Source: Paracoccaceae bacterium (lineage in GTDB: Bacteria > Pseudomonadota > Alphaproteobacteria > Rhodobacterales > Rhodobacteraceae). Taken from it: a DNA stretch of 64,000 bases. Below are positions 43,551 to 52,460 of the stretch, piece after piece. The DNA lies in assembly GCA_006226775.1 (NCBI GenBank), contig SBGD01000018.1, positions 18,243 to 82,242 on the forward strand, given 5' to 3'. The notes beneath the pieces were generated by a model. It was not told the DNA's origin and made no database searches. It was given only the letters and a program-made list of their open reading frames with translations. A program made the position numbers and the translations under genes. Each line of letters starts with the position of its first letter. The stretch's first letter is position 1.

Positions 43551-43579
43551 GCGCCGGGCCGTCGCGCCTGGCCCGGCGC
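43551..43579 (-). terminator. Hairpin after the Tat-exported MBL-fold gene
   Basis: A perfect 10-bp stem (GCGCCGGGCC / GGCCCGGCGC) with a 9-base loop starts 22 bases after the stop codon. There is no T run, so it is terminator-like only. Confidence 0.45.
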
Positions 43580-43600
43580 CAGACTCACACCCTCAAGAAC

Positions 43601-44524
43601 TCACATCATCAACTGGTAGGACATCGGCTCGTACCTGAAGCGCCCGTCCCGGTCGTCGCCGACATAGCCGATGGCGGGGAAGGGCATGTGATAGCCGATG
43701 AAGGGCAGCTTGTCCGCGGCCATCATCGCCAGCAGTTTCCGGCGGGTGGCGGCGGCGGCGGATTTGTCCATGTCGAACCGCACCTCCCAGTCGGGATAGG
43801 CCAGCGACCAGACATAGTGATTGGCGAAATCGGCGGCGATGATCAGGTCCTGCCCGCCGCTTTCGAGACGATAGACCATGTGGCCGGGGGTATGGCCGAA
43901 GGCCTCCATCGATTCGATGCCCGCGGTGACCGCGGCGCCGCCCGAGACCATCTCCATCTTCTCGGCCAGGGGGCGCACTTTGGCCTCGAACCCCTCGTTG
44001 CCGGTGCCGGCCCAGTGGTCGTATTCGACCGCGCCGGTGACATAGCGGGCATTGGGGAAGGTGGCGCTGCCGTCCTCTCCGGCCAGCCCGCCGATATGGT
44101 CGCCGTGCATGTGGGTGAGGACCACGACGTCGATCTCCTCGGGCGTGCGCCCGGCGGCGGCCAGCGCGGCGGTGATCCCCGCGGCATTCAGCCCGGTGTC
44201 GAAAAGCACCAGTTCGGCGCCGGTATTGACCAGCGTCGGGGTAAAGAAGAACTGCGCGGCATCGACCGGGATATTGGCCATGCGCGAGGCGGTGGCGAAG
44301 TCCTCGGCGCTGGCGTTCATGCCGAAGATGGTCTGCGGATCGGGCACGGTGCGGGTGCCAGCCAGCAGCGTCGTCACCTCGAAATCCCCCAGCTTCACTC
44401 GCCGGAAATCCGCGGTCGGAATGCCCAGCCTTGCCGGTTGGGCAGCGGCGCGGCCTGCCGCCAGCCCGGCCAGCGGCAGGGCCGCGGTGGCCGCCAGAAG
44501 ATGTCGGCGCGAAATCATCGTCAT
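43601..44524 (-). CDS. MBL-fold metallo-hydrolase with Tat signal
   Basis: 307 residues. The N-terminus SRRHLLAATAALPLAG is a twin-arginine-type signal, cleaved near AAAQ. The metallo-beta-lactamase fold has the full HMHGDHIGG motif, with further ligands in FGHTPGHMVYRL and an aspartate in AADFANH. The family includes AHL lactonases and other quorum-quenching hydrolases, but the class is broad. AAGGAG precedes the ATG at 44524. No quorum-sensing gene adjoins. Confidence 0.9.
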   Translation of the reverse strand: MTMISRRHLLAATAALPLAGLAAGRAAAQPARLGIPTADFRRVKLGDFEVTTLLAGTRTVPDPQTIFGMNASAEDFATASRMANIPVDAAQFFFTPTLVNTGAELVLFDTGLNAAGITAALAAAGRTPEEIDVVVLTHMHGDHIGGLAGEDGSATFPNARYVTGAVEYDHWAGTGNEGFEAKVRPLAEKMEMVSGGAAVTAGIESMEAFGHTPGHMVYRLESGGQDLIIAADFANHYVWSLAYPDWEVRFDMDKSAAAATRRKLLAMMAADKLPFIGYHMPFPAIGYVGDDRDGRFRYEPMSYQLMM

Positions 44525-44650
44525 GTCAATTCTCCTTGTTGCGATCTCCCTATGGTATCGCGCCGGACCGCCCTGTCAGAGGCGCACACGCTTTCGTGAA
44601 CCCGAAGCCCGGCGCCGGGCGTGGATACTGCCCCGCGAAAGGAGGGCGCG

Positions 44651-45085
44651 ATGCGAAGCAACGACAACAAGACCAAAGCCACCGATGCCTCGGTCGAGGC
44701 GTTCCTCGCCGCGGTCGCGCCCGAGCCCAAGCGCCGCGATGCGCAGGCGCTCGACGCGCTGTTCCGGCGGGTCACCGGCTACCGGCCACGTATGTGGGGG
44801 CCGACGATCCTCGGCTACGGGCAGTATCATTACCGCTATGCCAGCGGACGCGAGGGCGATTTCCTCGCCACCGGGTTTTCGCCGCGCAAGGCCAACCTGT
44901 CGATCTACATCCTGCCGGGCTATGCTGATTTCGGCGACCTGCTGGGGCGGCTGGGCAAGCACAAGACCGGCAAGTCCTGTCTCTACGTCAACAAGCTGGC
45001 GAATATCGACCTGGAGGTGCTGGAAGAGCTGATCGCCGTCGGGCTGCGCGACCTGAACAGCCATTGGCCGGTGATGCCGACTTGA
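44651..45085 (+). CDS. DUF1801 (YdhG-like) protein
   Basis: 144-residue soluble protein of the DUF1801 family (YdhG/YjbR-like fold). Recognisable segments are VEAFLAAVAPEPKRRDAQAL at the N-terminus, MWGPTILGYGQYHY in the centre and GKSCLYVNKLANIDLEVLEELI at the end. Function unknown. The ATG at 44651 is set by GGAGGGCGCG just upstream. It is divergent from the MBL-fold gene and followed by family 2 palindromes. Confidence 0.85.
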   Translation: MRSNDNKTKATDASVEAFLAAVAPEPKRRDAQALDALFRRVTGYRPRMWGPTILGYGQYHYRYASGREGDFLATGFSPRKANLSIYILPGYADFGDLLGRLGKHKTGKSCLYVNKLANIDLEVLEELIAVGLRDLNSHWPVMPT

Positions 45086-45137
45086 CCGTTACGTCCGATC
45101 TGGCAAGGAGCGGACCTTGATCTTCGATCCGACGCAG

Positions 45138-45200
45138 CCCCGGACTTGATCCGGGGCCTCAAGTCAAACGGGCGGTGAGGTCCCGGATCATGTCCGGGAC
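45138..45200. repeat. Dispersed palindromes, family 2 (two units)
   Basis: CCCCGGACTTGATCCGGGG (45138-45156) and GTCCCGGATCATGTCCGGGAC (45180-45200, quoted in parts: GTCCCGGA-N5-TCCGGGAC). The flanks are inverted too (CGCAG / CTGCG), so the whole element can fold. It lies between the DUF1801 gene and gltX; the rest of 45086-45320 shows nothing else. Confidence 0.7.
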
Positions 45201-45320
45201 TGCGTTGCGCTCAATGGCGGTGTCAGTCCGGAGCCTTCCGTCTCCCGCACGACAACGCAGCGGCATCTTCTGGACAAGCCCTGCCGTTCATGGGAAACGC
45301 CATGCCAACAGGAGACACCC

Positions 45321-46646
45321 ATGACCACCACCCGCTTTGCCCCGTCGCCCACCGGCTATATCCACATCGGCAACCTGCGCACCGCGCTGTTCAACTGGCT
45401 GATCGCGCGCAAGGCCGGCGGCACCTTCATCCTGCGCATCGACGACACCGATCCCGAGCGCTCGAAAGAGGAATACGTCGAGGCGATCAAGCAGGATCTC
45501 GATTGGCTGGGCCTGCACTGGGACCGGGTGGAACGACAGTCCGAGCGGCTCGACCGCTACGAGGAGGCCGCCCGGACCCTTCGCGACAAGGGCCGCTTCT
45601 ACGAGGCTTTCGAGACCCCCACGGAACTGGATCTCAAGCGCAAGAAACAGCTCAATATGGGCAAGCCGCCGGTCTATGACCGCGCGGCGCTGGCGCTGTC
45701 GGAAGAGGAAAAGGCCAAGCTGCGGGCCGAGCGTGGCGCGGGCGTCTGGCGCTTCAAGCTGCGGCAGGAGAGGATCGAATGGGCCGACGGCATCCTCGGC
45801 GATATCTCCATCGACGCGGCTTCGGTGTCCGACCCGGTGCTGATCCGGGCCGACGGGCAGATGCTCTATACCCTGGCCTCGGTGGTGGACGACACCGAGA
45901 TGGGCGTGACCCATGTGGTGCGCGGCTCGGACCATGTGACCAATACCGCGACCCAGATCCAGATCATCGAGGCGCTGGGCGGCACGTCGCCGTCCTTTGC
46001 CCATCACTCGCTGCTGACCGGGCCCAAGGGCGAGGCGCTGTCGAAACGTCTGGGCACGCTCAGCCTGCGCGATCTGCGCGCGGCAGGGGTCGAGCCCTTC
46101 GCGCTGCTGAGCCTGATGGCGCGGCTGGGATCCTCCGATCCGGTGGAGATTCGCACCGACATGGATGCGCTGATCGAGGGCTTCGACCTGTCGAAATTCG
46201 GCTCGGCGCCGACCAAGTTCGACGAGCGCGATCTCTATCCGCTGACCGCGCGCTATCTGCAGACGCTGGATTTCGCCGATGTCGCCGGCGAGATCGCCGC
46301 TCTGGGCGTGCCGAACGCCCTGGCGCAGCGGTTCTGGGCCGTGACCCGCGAGAACATCACCACGAAGGCCGATCTGAAAGGCTGGTGGGAGATGTTCCGC
46401 GACGGCGCCGAGCCGATGATCGCCGAGGAGGACCGGGCCTTTGTCGCCGAGGCCATGGCGCTGCTGCCCGAGGCGCCCTTCGACGGCGAGACCTGGGGCA
46501 AGTGGACCGCCGAGGTCAAGACCGCGACCGGTCGCAAGGGAAGGGGCCTGTTCATGCCGCTGCGCAAGGCGCTGACCGGCATGGAGCGCGGCCCGGAGAT
46601 GGCCGATGTCATGCCGCTTCTGCAGGTGGTCAAGGCGCGCGGCTAG
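45321..46646 (+). CDS. gltX: Glutamyl-tRNA synthetase
   Basis: 441-residue class I synthetase charging tRNA(Glu), and possibly tRNA(Gln) if the organism uses the amidotransferase route. The ATP motifs are SPTGYIHIGN (HIGH type) and ALSKRLG (KMSKS type). The C-terminal anticodon-binding domain is complete. AGGAGACACCC precedes the ATG. Many alphaproteobacteria have two gltX genes, so this may be one of two. Confidence 0.96.
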   Translation: MTTTRFAPSPTGYIHIGNLRTALFNWLIARKAGGTFILRIDDTDPERSKEEYVEAIKQDLDWLGLHWDRVERQSERLDRYEEAARTLRDKGRFYEAFETPTELDLKRKKQLNMGKPPVYDRAALALSEEEKAKLRAERGAGVWRFKLRQERIEWADGILGDISIDAASVSDPVLIRADGQMLYTLASVVDDTEMGVTHVVRGSDHVTNTATQIQIIEALGGTSPSFAHHSLLTGPKGEALSKRLGTLSLRDLRAAGVEPFALLSLMARLGSSDPVEIRTDMDALIEGFDLSKFGSAPTKFDERDLYPLTARYLQTLDFADVAGEIAALGVPNALAQRFWAVTRENITTKADLKGWWEMFRDGAEPMIAEEDRAFVAEAMALLPEAPFDGETWGKWTAEVKTATGRKGRGLFMPLRKALTGMERGPEMADVMPLLQVVKARG

Positions 46647-46683
46647 GCTTGGCGCTCCCGCCGACATCCCCGCGCTGACCCCG

Positions 46684-46770
46684 TCCCGGACCTGATCCGG
46701 CCTGCCCCGGACTTGATCTGGGGGGACCTCATGGTCGGCCAGGAGGCCCCGGATCAGGTCCGGGGCGCGG
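46684..46770. repeat. Dispersed palindromes, family 2 (three units)
   Basis: A cluster of overlapping copies: GTCCCGGACCTGATCCGG, CCCCGGACTTGATCTGGGG and, after a spacer, CCCCGGATCAGGTCCGGGG. First and last are inverted with respect to each other. They fill the space between gltX and the MATE gene; the remaining 46771-46888 has no recognisable gene. Confidence 0.7.
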
Positions 46771-46888
46771 GCGGCCCCGCTGGCAGGGTATGGTGCGTGC
46801 AGGCACAGGCCCTCTCCCCTCCTGCTCACTTGTCCCCGAGGGGCGCGCGTGGTCTCTTGCCGCGCGACACCACGGCGGAGCGTGACCC

Positions 46889-48277
46889 ATGGCAGATCAG
46901 GCGAAATTCTTGAGCGGATCGCTCTTTCGGCATGTGACCGTCATGTCGCTGACCACCTCGCTGGGGCTGATGGCGGTCTTTGCGGTCGATTTCATCGACA
47001 TGATCTTCATCGCCATGCTGGGCAAGGCGGAACTGGCGGCGGCCATCGGCTATGCCGGGGCGATCCTGTTCTTTACCGGCTCTTTCGGCATCGGCATGGC
47101 GATTGCCACCGGCGCGCTTGTCGCCCGGGCGCTGGGCCAGGGGGACCGGGCGCTCGCCCGCAGCCGCGGCACCAATGCGCTGATCATCGGGCTGGGTCTG
47201 GGCATCGCGTTTGCCGCGCTGATCTGGGTCAATATCCGCCCGCTGGTGGGCGCGCTGGGCGCCACCGGCGAGACGCGCGAGCTTGCGGTCTCCTTCATGC
47301 AGATCGTGCTGCCCAGCCTGCCGGTGCTGCTGATCGGCGTGGTCGGCGGCGCGATCCTGCGCGCGCATGGCGATGCGCGGCGCTCGATGATGGTGATGAT
47401 CATCGGCGGCGCGGTCAATGCCGCGCTCGACCCGGTGCTGATCTTCGGGCTGGACCTGGAACTGACCGGCGCGGCGCTGTCCTCGATTGCCGCGCGCATC
47501 ACCCTGGCGGTGCTGGCGCTGCGGGCGATTGCCCGCCACCACGGCGGTTTCGACCGGCCGCGGCTGGGGGCGCTGGGGCGTGATGCGGGCAACGTCATGC
47601 GGATTGCCGGGCCCGCGGTGCTGACCCAGCTGGCGACGCCGGTGGGCCAGGCCATCGTCACCCGCGCCATGGCCGATTTCGGCGAAGAGGCGGTGGCCGG
47701 CATGGCGATCATCGGCCGCCTGGTCCCGGTGGCCTTCGGCGTGCTCTTTGCCCTGTCCGGCGCGGTCGGGCCGATCATCGGCCAGAATGCCGGCGCCGGG
47801 CTGCAGGACAGGGTGGTACGGGCGCTGCGCGACGCGCTCTTGTTCACCGCGATCGTCACCGTGCTGGTCAGCGCCGCGCTCTACGCGCTGCGCGGCCCGC
47901 TGGAGGCGCTGTTCCGGCTCGAGGGGCTGTCGCGCGACCTGGTGTTCCTGTTTGCCGGGCCGCTGGCGCTCTTGTGGGTGTTCAACGGCGTGATCTTCGT
48001 CAGCAATGCCGCCTTCAACAACCTCGGCCATCCGTTCTATTCGACCTGGATGAACTGGGGCCGTCACACCCTTGGCACCTTGCCCTTCGTCATGGCGGGT
48101 GCCGCGCTCTGGGGCGCGCAAGGCGTGCTGATCGGCCAGGCGCTGGGCGGGGTCGCCTTCGGCCTGCTGGCGCTCTGGCTGTCCCGGCGGGTGGTCCACC
48201 GGCCGCTGGTGATGACGGATCCGGCGCCCTTCACCCGGCGCGGGCGGCTCCTGGCGATGTTTCTCGGGAAGCGCTGA
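46889..48277 (+). CDS. MATE family efflux transporter
   Basis: 462-residue transporter with twelve predicted membrane helices in two pseudo-symmetric halves, of the NorM/DinF-type MATE family (Na+ or H+ driven multidrug or metabolite export). The N-terminal VTVMSLTTSLGLMAVFAVDFIDM and the central GPAVLTQLATPVGQAIVTRAM regions are family-like. Substrate unknown. It converges on the DUF2254 gene with 3 bases between the ends. Confidence 0.93.
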   Translation: MADQAKFLSGSLFRHVTVMSLTTSLGLMAVFAVDFIDMIFIAMLGKAELAAAIGYAGAILFFTGSFGIGMAIATGALVARALGQGDRALARSRGTNALIIGLGLGIAFAALIWVNIRPLVGALGATGETRELAVSFMQIVLPSLPVLLIGVVGGAILRAHGDARRSMMVMIIGGAVNAALDPVLIFGLDLELTGAALSSIAARITLAVLALRAIARHHGGFDRPRLGALGRDAGNVMRIAGPAVLTQLATPVGQAIVTRAMADFGEEAVAGMAIIGRLVPVAFGVLFALSGAVGPIIGQNAGAGLQDRVVRALRDALLFTAIVTVLVSAALYALRGPLEALFRLEGLSRDLVFLFAGPLALLWVFNGVIFVSNAAFNNLGHPFYSTWMNWGRHTLGTLPFVMAGAALWGAQGVLIGQALGGVAFGLLALWLSRRVVHRPLVMTDPAPFTRRGRLLAMFLGKR

Positions 48278-48280
48278 GGG

Positions 48281-49471
48281 TCAGGCCTCGGCCAGGGTAT
48301 CGCGCATCTTGCCGGCGGCCTCGGCCATGTCGGGGTTGGGGTGGGCGGCCAGGCTTTCGAGCACCTGCGCCATGCGCCCCATGACATCCGGGTCCTCGGC
48401 CCCGTCGCGCGCGATCGGGCGAAGCGCGCAGGCCAGAAGCCGCTCGGCGTGGACCGGCGACAGGGTCACATGCGGGAAATCCGGCGTCCGGTCCATCGCC
48501 GCGGTGGGCGTCGCGGGCACCTCTTCCCAGAGCAGGCGTTCCAGCCGCCCCAGCACCTCGACCGCGGTGCCCGGATCGTTGACCCCGGGCGAGAGCGCGC
48601 GCTGGGCGGTCTCGGCCAGCAGGGTCAGCCCGAAGGTCGGGTCCTGGTCGAAACTGCGCACATCGCCGATGTCGAAGGCCCGCGCGGCGGCGGTGCAGAG
48701 CCCGTCGTCGCCGATATTGACCGAGCCGAGCGGCTGGTCGCGCAGGACGAAATCGCCGGGCACGCGGGTGATGTGCAGATCGGTCCCGGCCTCCTTGGCC
48801 AGGCTGTTCAGCTTCGAGATGTCGATGAAGCGGATATAGCCGCTCTTGCGCGCCACGAACAGCCGGGCGCTTTCGGGCAGGACATCGCCCTCTTCGCCCC
48901 GGCGCGCGCCCAGGCAGGGCCGTTCGGCCCGGCGCGCCATGATGAAGCGGGTACGGTTCTCGATCAGCCGCAGGGTCTGGTCCATGCTGCCCAGGCTTTC
49001 GAGATGGTCGATCCAGCGCAGGATCGCCAGCACGATCAGCGCCACCACGAGGATGGTGATGGCAAAGACCACCACCGCCGCGTCCTCGGAATAGACCCGG
49101 GCGTGAAACAGGATCACCGCGCTCAGGGAATAGACGAAGCCGCCGACGAAGGTCGCCAGCACGCTTTGCGTCACCGTATCCTCGAGCAGCAGCCGGTAGA
49201 CCCGCGGCGTCGCCATGTTGGCGGCGGTGCGAAAGGCGCTGACCATGACGTTGAGCGAGAAGGTGGTCACCGCCAGCATCCCCGAGGCGAGGATGGTCAG
49301 CACCGGCAGGATCGCCTCGCGCCCCAGTTTCAGCTTGATGTCCTCGGGCAGGAACGGCGTGAGCAGCGGCGCCAGCGCCAGCGCCAGGAGCGACGACAGC
49401 GACAGAAGCACCACCCGCACCCAGAGCTTGCGCCAGATGCGGCGGGCGAGGACCACGACCTTCGAGATCAT
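48281..49471 (-). CDS. DUF2254 membrane protein
   Basis: 396 residues. Four membrane helices lie in the N-terminal half (about 20-40, 52-75, 103-125 and 133-155), followed by a cytosolic C-terminal domain with IRFIDISKLNSLA and TVEVLGRL-like stretches (ALSPGVNDPGTAVEVLGRL) that identify DUF2254. Function unknown. Its ATG overlaps the stop codon of the preceding gene by 4 bases (ATGA), so it is co-translated with the cyclotransferase-like gene. Confidence 0.88.
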   Translation of the reverse strand: MISKVVVLARRIWRKLWVRVVLLSLSSLLALALAPLLTPFLPEDIKLKLGREAILPVLTILASGMLAVTTFSLNVMVSAFRTAANMATPRVYRLLLEDTVTQSVLATFVGGFVYSLSAVILFHARVYSEDAAVVVFAITILVVALIVLAILRWIDHLESLGSMDQTLRLIENRTRFIMARRAERPCLGARRGEEGDVLPESARLFVARKSGYIRFIDISKLNSLAKEAGTDLHITRVPGDFVLRDQPLGSVNIGDDGLCTAAARAFDIGDVRSFDQDPTFGLTLLAETAQRALSPGVNDPGTAVEVLGRLERLLWEEVPATPTAAMDRTPDFPHVTLSPVHAERLLACALRPIARDGAEDPDVMGRMAQVLESLAAHPNPDMAEAAGKMRDTLAEA

Positions 49472-50040
49472 GCCAGGCTCCTTCGGATGCGGGCGCCGGC
49501 ATCGGTCAGCAGGTCGCCGAAGAGCGCGCGCTCCTCGGCCCCCAGCCGCTGGTGGCGGGCATAGCGCGGCGCGGCGCGGTCATCGAGGATCGGCGCCGAC
49601 CAGCCGTCGGTGGTGGCGATGAACTGCGCGACGCCGGCGGGGCCGAACCGCCGCAGATAGCCCTGCAGCACGCAGTCGAGGTAGGACATCAGGATCGGCG
49701 TGGCCTCGCCCGGCGGGCCGTGGCGGTCGGCGGGAATGGCATAGAGCGCGATGTCGAGGGCCGCCCCCGCGGCATGGTCGATCATGGCGCTGGCGGCCAC
49801 CCGGTCATAGGCGTGTTCGCGTTCGTCCAGCGCGGCCCAGTCGGCCCCGGGAACCGCGGCGATCACGCCGTCGATGGTGGTCGCGGTATCGGGCACCGCG
49901 GTCAGGAAGGTCACCGGACGCAGCGGCGTATGGCGCCAGGCCCGCCGCCAGCCGCGGGCGCGCGCGCTGTGGATATTGCGGAAATCATGGGTCGCGGTGT
50001 TCACCAGCGAGCCATAGCCGAAGAAAAACGGATCACTCAT
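49468..50040 (-). CDS. Gamma-glutamylcyclotransferase-like protein
   Basis: 190-residue protein of the GGCT fold. The substrate-binding loop FGYGSLVN sits at the N-terminus, and the acidic residue of the active site is probably in ALDEREHAYDRV. Possible roles are glutathione or gamma-glutamyl peptide turnover. The ATG at 50040 gives the family N-terminus. An FnrL-type box (50062-50075) lies 22 bases upstream, so anaerobic or nitrosative control is possible. It is divergent from nsrR. Confidence 0.85.
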   Translation of the reverse strand: MSDPFFFGYGSLVNTATHDFRNIHSARARGWRRAWRHTPLRPVTFLTAVPDTATTIDGVIAAVPGADWAALDEREHAYDRVAASAMIDHAAGAALDIALYAIPADRHGPPGEATPILMSYLDCVLQGYLRRFGPAGVAQFIATTDGWSAPILDDRAAPRYARHQRLGAEERALFGDLLTDAGARIRRSLA

Positions 50041-50061
50041 GGGGTCAAATGTGACCGCACT

Positions 50062-50075
50062 TTGATGCATGTCAA
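50062..50075. promoter_or_regulatory. FnrL-type binding site between the GGCT gene and nsrR
   Basis: TTGATGCATGTCAA fits TTGAY-N4-RTCAA, as does the box near coxB. It lies 22 bases upstream of the GGCT-like gene and 60 bases upstream of nsrR, within reach of either promoter. Confidence 0.6.
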
Positions 50076-50134
50076 ATACTGCTTTGCCCCGGGCTGTCAC
50101 AGTGATCCCGAACCCCGAGGAGCGAGGCCCGAAG

Positions 50135-50584
50135 ATGCGAGTGACCAAACGAACCAATATCGCCATACGCGTGCTGATGTTCTGCGCCGCCAACGACACC
50201 CGGCTTGTCACCAAGGCCGAGATCGCCAAGCGCTGCAACGCATCCGAGAATCACCTGGCGCAGGTGGTCAACCAGATGGGCCAGTTGGGCTTTCTCAAGA
50301 CCCACCGCGGCCGCAACGGCGGGCTGGAACTGGGCGCGCCGGCCAAGGAGATCCGCATCGGCGAGGTGTTCCGCGCGCTGGAGGGCGAGGTGCCGGCCTC
50401 GGAATGTTTTGCCGATACCGACAATTCCTGTCCGCTGAGAGAGGTCTGCCGCTTGCGCATCGCGCTGGCCGATGCCTGCGAGGCGTTTTTCGCGCATCTC
50501 GACGATGTGACGCTCGACTCGCTGGTCTGCGACAATGTCGGCTTGCTGGACTTTCTCAACCCGATGGCCTGCAACCACCGCTGA
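50135..50584 (+). CDS. nsrR: Rrf2-family regulator, probably NsrR
   Basis: 149-residue Rrf2 winged-helix regulator. The DNA-binding domain (about 1-70) holds RCNASENHLAQVVNQM and the wing THRGRNGGLELG; three cysteines form the [Fe-S] site in ECFADTDNSCPLREVCRL. The sequence fits NsrR, which senses nitric oxide through its FeS cluster, better than IscR or RirA. The ATG at 50135 (MRVTKRTN) is chosen by domain fit; an SD-like GAGGCCCGA precedes it. The gene is likely transcribed from the region with the FnrL box. No nor or hmp gene is in the window. Confidence 0.82.
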   Translation: MRVTKRTNIAIRVLMFCAANDTRLVTKAEIAKRCNASENHLAQVVNQMGQLGFLKTHRGRNGGLELGAPAKEIRIGEVFRALEGEVPASECFADTDNSCPLREVCRLRIALADACEAFFAHLDDVTLDSLVCDNVGLLDFLNPMACNHR

Positions 50585-50633
50585 ATTAGGCGTTGTCTTT
50601 CCGGCGGAGCTTTGCGTAAATTGACCCGAGTCA

Positions 50634-50790
50634 GCGGGAGAACCGGCCTTGCCGGTGCCGAAGGAGCAACCGCCCCGGAAACTCTCAGGCCCACAGGACC
50701 GCCTGGCTCGCGAAAAATCTGGAGAGTTCCCGGGCCTGCCCGGGGCGCCGAAGGGATAACGATCTCAGGCAGAAGGACAGATGGGGCATC
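50634..50790 (+). ncRNA. Tandem glycine riboswitch (gcvT element)
   Basis: Two glycine aptamers in series upstream of gcvT. Aptamer 1 (about 50634-50705) has GCGGGAGA, GGTGCCGAAGGAGCAA and AACTCTCAGGC...AGGACCG; aptamer 2 (about 50719-50786) has CTGGAGAGTT, GCGCCGAAGGGATAA and ATCTCAGGCAGAAGGACAGA. These are the hallmarks of the class. Glycine binding should raise expression of gcvT-gcvH-gcvP. The expression platform lies in 50787-50874. Confidence 0.93.
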
Positions 50791-50874
50791 ACCGGGCTGG
50801 CCTTGGGCCGGTCACGACTGATGCCGGGATGATTCCGTGACACGGACGCACCGGCCCGCATGGGGAGACGCCGA

Positions 50875-52014
50875 GTGTCCGAGGACGACGAAACCGCGCT
50901 GAAGCGCACACCGCTTTACGATCTGCACGCAAGCCTGGGCGCCAAGATGGTGCCCTTTGCCGGTTACGAGATGCCGGTGCAATACCCGATGGGCGTGCTC
51001 AAGGAGCACCAGCACACCCGCGCCGCGGCCGGGCTGTTCGATGTCAGCCACATGGGCCAGGTGGTGCTGCGCGCCCGCGACCCCGAGGCGGCGAAACGCG
51101 CGCTGGAAACCCTGGTGCCGGTCGATGTGCTGGGGCTGAAGGAAGGCCGCCAGCGCTACGCCTATTTCACCAATGATCACGGCGGCATCGACGACGACCT
51201 GATGATCGCCAACCGCGGCGATCACCTGTTCCTGGTGGTCAATGCCGCCTGCAAGGAGGCCGATATCGCCCGTCTGCGCGCCGCCTTGGAGCCCGAGGTC
51301 ACGGTCAAGGAAATCACCAACCGCGGGCTTCTGGCCCTGCAGGGTCCGCAGGCCGCGGCGGTGCTGGCCGAGCATCACCCCGAGGTGGCCGAGATGGCCT
51401 TCATGGACATCCGCACCCTGCCGATTGCCGGCGCGGAATGCTGGGTCTCGCGCTCGGGTTATACCGGCGAGGACGGCTTCGAGATCTCGGTGCCCGAGGC
51501 GGCGGCGGCGGATCTGGCCCGTGCGCTGCTGGCGCATGAGGCGGTGGCGCCGATCGGGCTTGGCGCCCGCGACAGCCTGCGGCTGGAGGCCGGGCTTTGC
51601 CTTTACGGCCATGACATCGACACGCAGACGACGCCGGTCGCCGCCGGGCTGACCTGGGCGATGCAGAAGGTGCGCCGTCCCGGTGGCGCGCGGGCGGGCG
51701 GGTTCCCGGGCTGGGAAGCGATCTTCGACGAACTGGCCGAAAGCTGCGCCCAGAAGCGCGTCGGCCTGCGCCCCGAGGGCCGCGCCCCGATGCGCGAGGG
51801 CGTGGCGCTTTTCGCCGAAGAGACCGGTGGCGAGGCGGTGGGCCGCGTCACCTCGGGCAGCTTCGGCCCCACGGTCGGCGGACCGGTGGCAATGGGCTAT
51901 GTCTCGACAGCGCTCGCCGGGGAGGGCACGGTGCTTTTCGGCGAGGTCCGCGGCAAGCGGCTGCCGGTGCGGGTGGCGAAGATGCCCTTCGTGCCCCATG
52001 GCTACAAACGCTAG
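50875..52014 (+). CDS. gcvT: Aminomethyltransferase (glycine cleavage T protein)
   Basis: About 379-residue T protein, which transfers the methylene group of glycine to tetrahydrofolate. Key regions are LKRTPLYDLHASLGAKMVPFAGYEMPVQYP at the N-terminus, FDVSHMGQ, and the folate-binding RSGYTGEDGFEI, all as in the family. I prefer the GTG at 50875 (GGGGAGA 9 bases upstream); an ATG at 50860 is the alternative. First gene of gcvT-gcvH-gcvP and controlled by the glycine riboswitch. Confidence 0.95.
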   Translation: MSEDDETALKRTPLYDLHASLGAKMVPFAGYEMPVQYPMGVLKEHQHTRAAAGLFDVSHMGQVVLRARDPEAAKRALETLVPVDVLGLKEGRQRYAYFTNDHGGIDDDLMIANRGDHLFLVVNAACKEADIARLRAALEPEVTVKEITNRGLLALQGPQAAAVLAEHHPEVAEMAFMDIRTLPIAGAECWVSRSGYTGEDGFEISVPEAAAADLARALLAHEAVAPIGLGARDSLRLEAGLCLYGHDIDTQTTPVAAGLTWAMQKVRRPGGARAGGFPGWEAIFDELAESCAQKRVGLRPEGRAPMREGVALFAEETGGEAVGRVTSGSFGPTVGGPVAMGYVSTALAGEGTVLFGEVRGKRLPVRVAKMPFVPHGYKR

Positions 52015-52032
52015 GTACAACAGGAGAAAGAC

Positions 52033-52392
52033 ATGAAATTTACCGAAGAACATGAATGGCTTGACGCCGATGGCGACGTGGTCACCGTGGGCATTTCCGC
52101 CCATGCGGCCGAGCAGCTGGGCGACGTGGTATTCGTGGAGCTGCCCGAGGTCGGCACCGCGGTCAACAAGGACGACGAGGTGGTGGTGATCGAATCCGTC
52201 AAGGCCGCCAGCGACATCCTTGCCCCGATCGACGGCGAGATCGTCGAGGTCAACGAGGCGCTGGCCGAGGACCCCGGCAAGGTCAACGAGGACCCCGAAG
52301 GCAACAGCTGGTTCTTCCGGATCAAGGCCGAGGATCTGAGCCAGATGGACGAGTACATGGATGAAGCCGCCTACAAGGACTTCATCGGGTAA
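52033..52392 (+). CDS. gcvH: Glycine cleavage system H protein
   Basis: 119-residue lipoyl-carrier protein that shuttles the aminomethyl group between P, T and L proteins. The lipoylation lysine lies in [12 protein letters not shown] near residue 60. The C-terminus is standard. AGGAGAAAGAC precedes the ATG, 18 bases after the gcvT stop. A T-run hairpin (52404-52432) separates it from gcvP. Confidence 0.97.
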   Translation: MKFTEEHEWLDADGDVVTVGISAHAAEQLGDVVFVELPEVGTAVNKDDEVVVIESVKAASDILAPIDGEIVEVNEALAEDPGKVNEDPEGNSWFFRIKAEDLSQMDEYMDEAAYKDFIG

Positions 52393-52403
52393 CGCTTGCT
52401 TCG

Positions 52404-52432
52404 GCCGGGGGAGCCTCCGGCGGGAGTTTTTT
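52404..52432 (+). terminator. Weak terminator-like hairpin between gcvH and gcvP
   Basis: GCCGG-N8-CCGGC with partly paired interior is followed by GGGAG and a run of six T. It lies 11 bases after gcvH and about 28 before the gcvP start. It could lower read-through into gcvP, adjusting P protein relative to H. Confidence 0.45.
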
Positions 52433-52460
52433 CAGCAAGATGAAGCAGGGGGCTTCGAGC

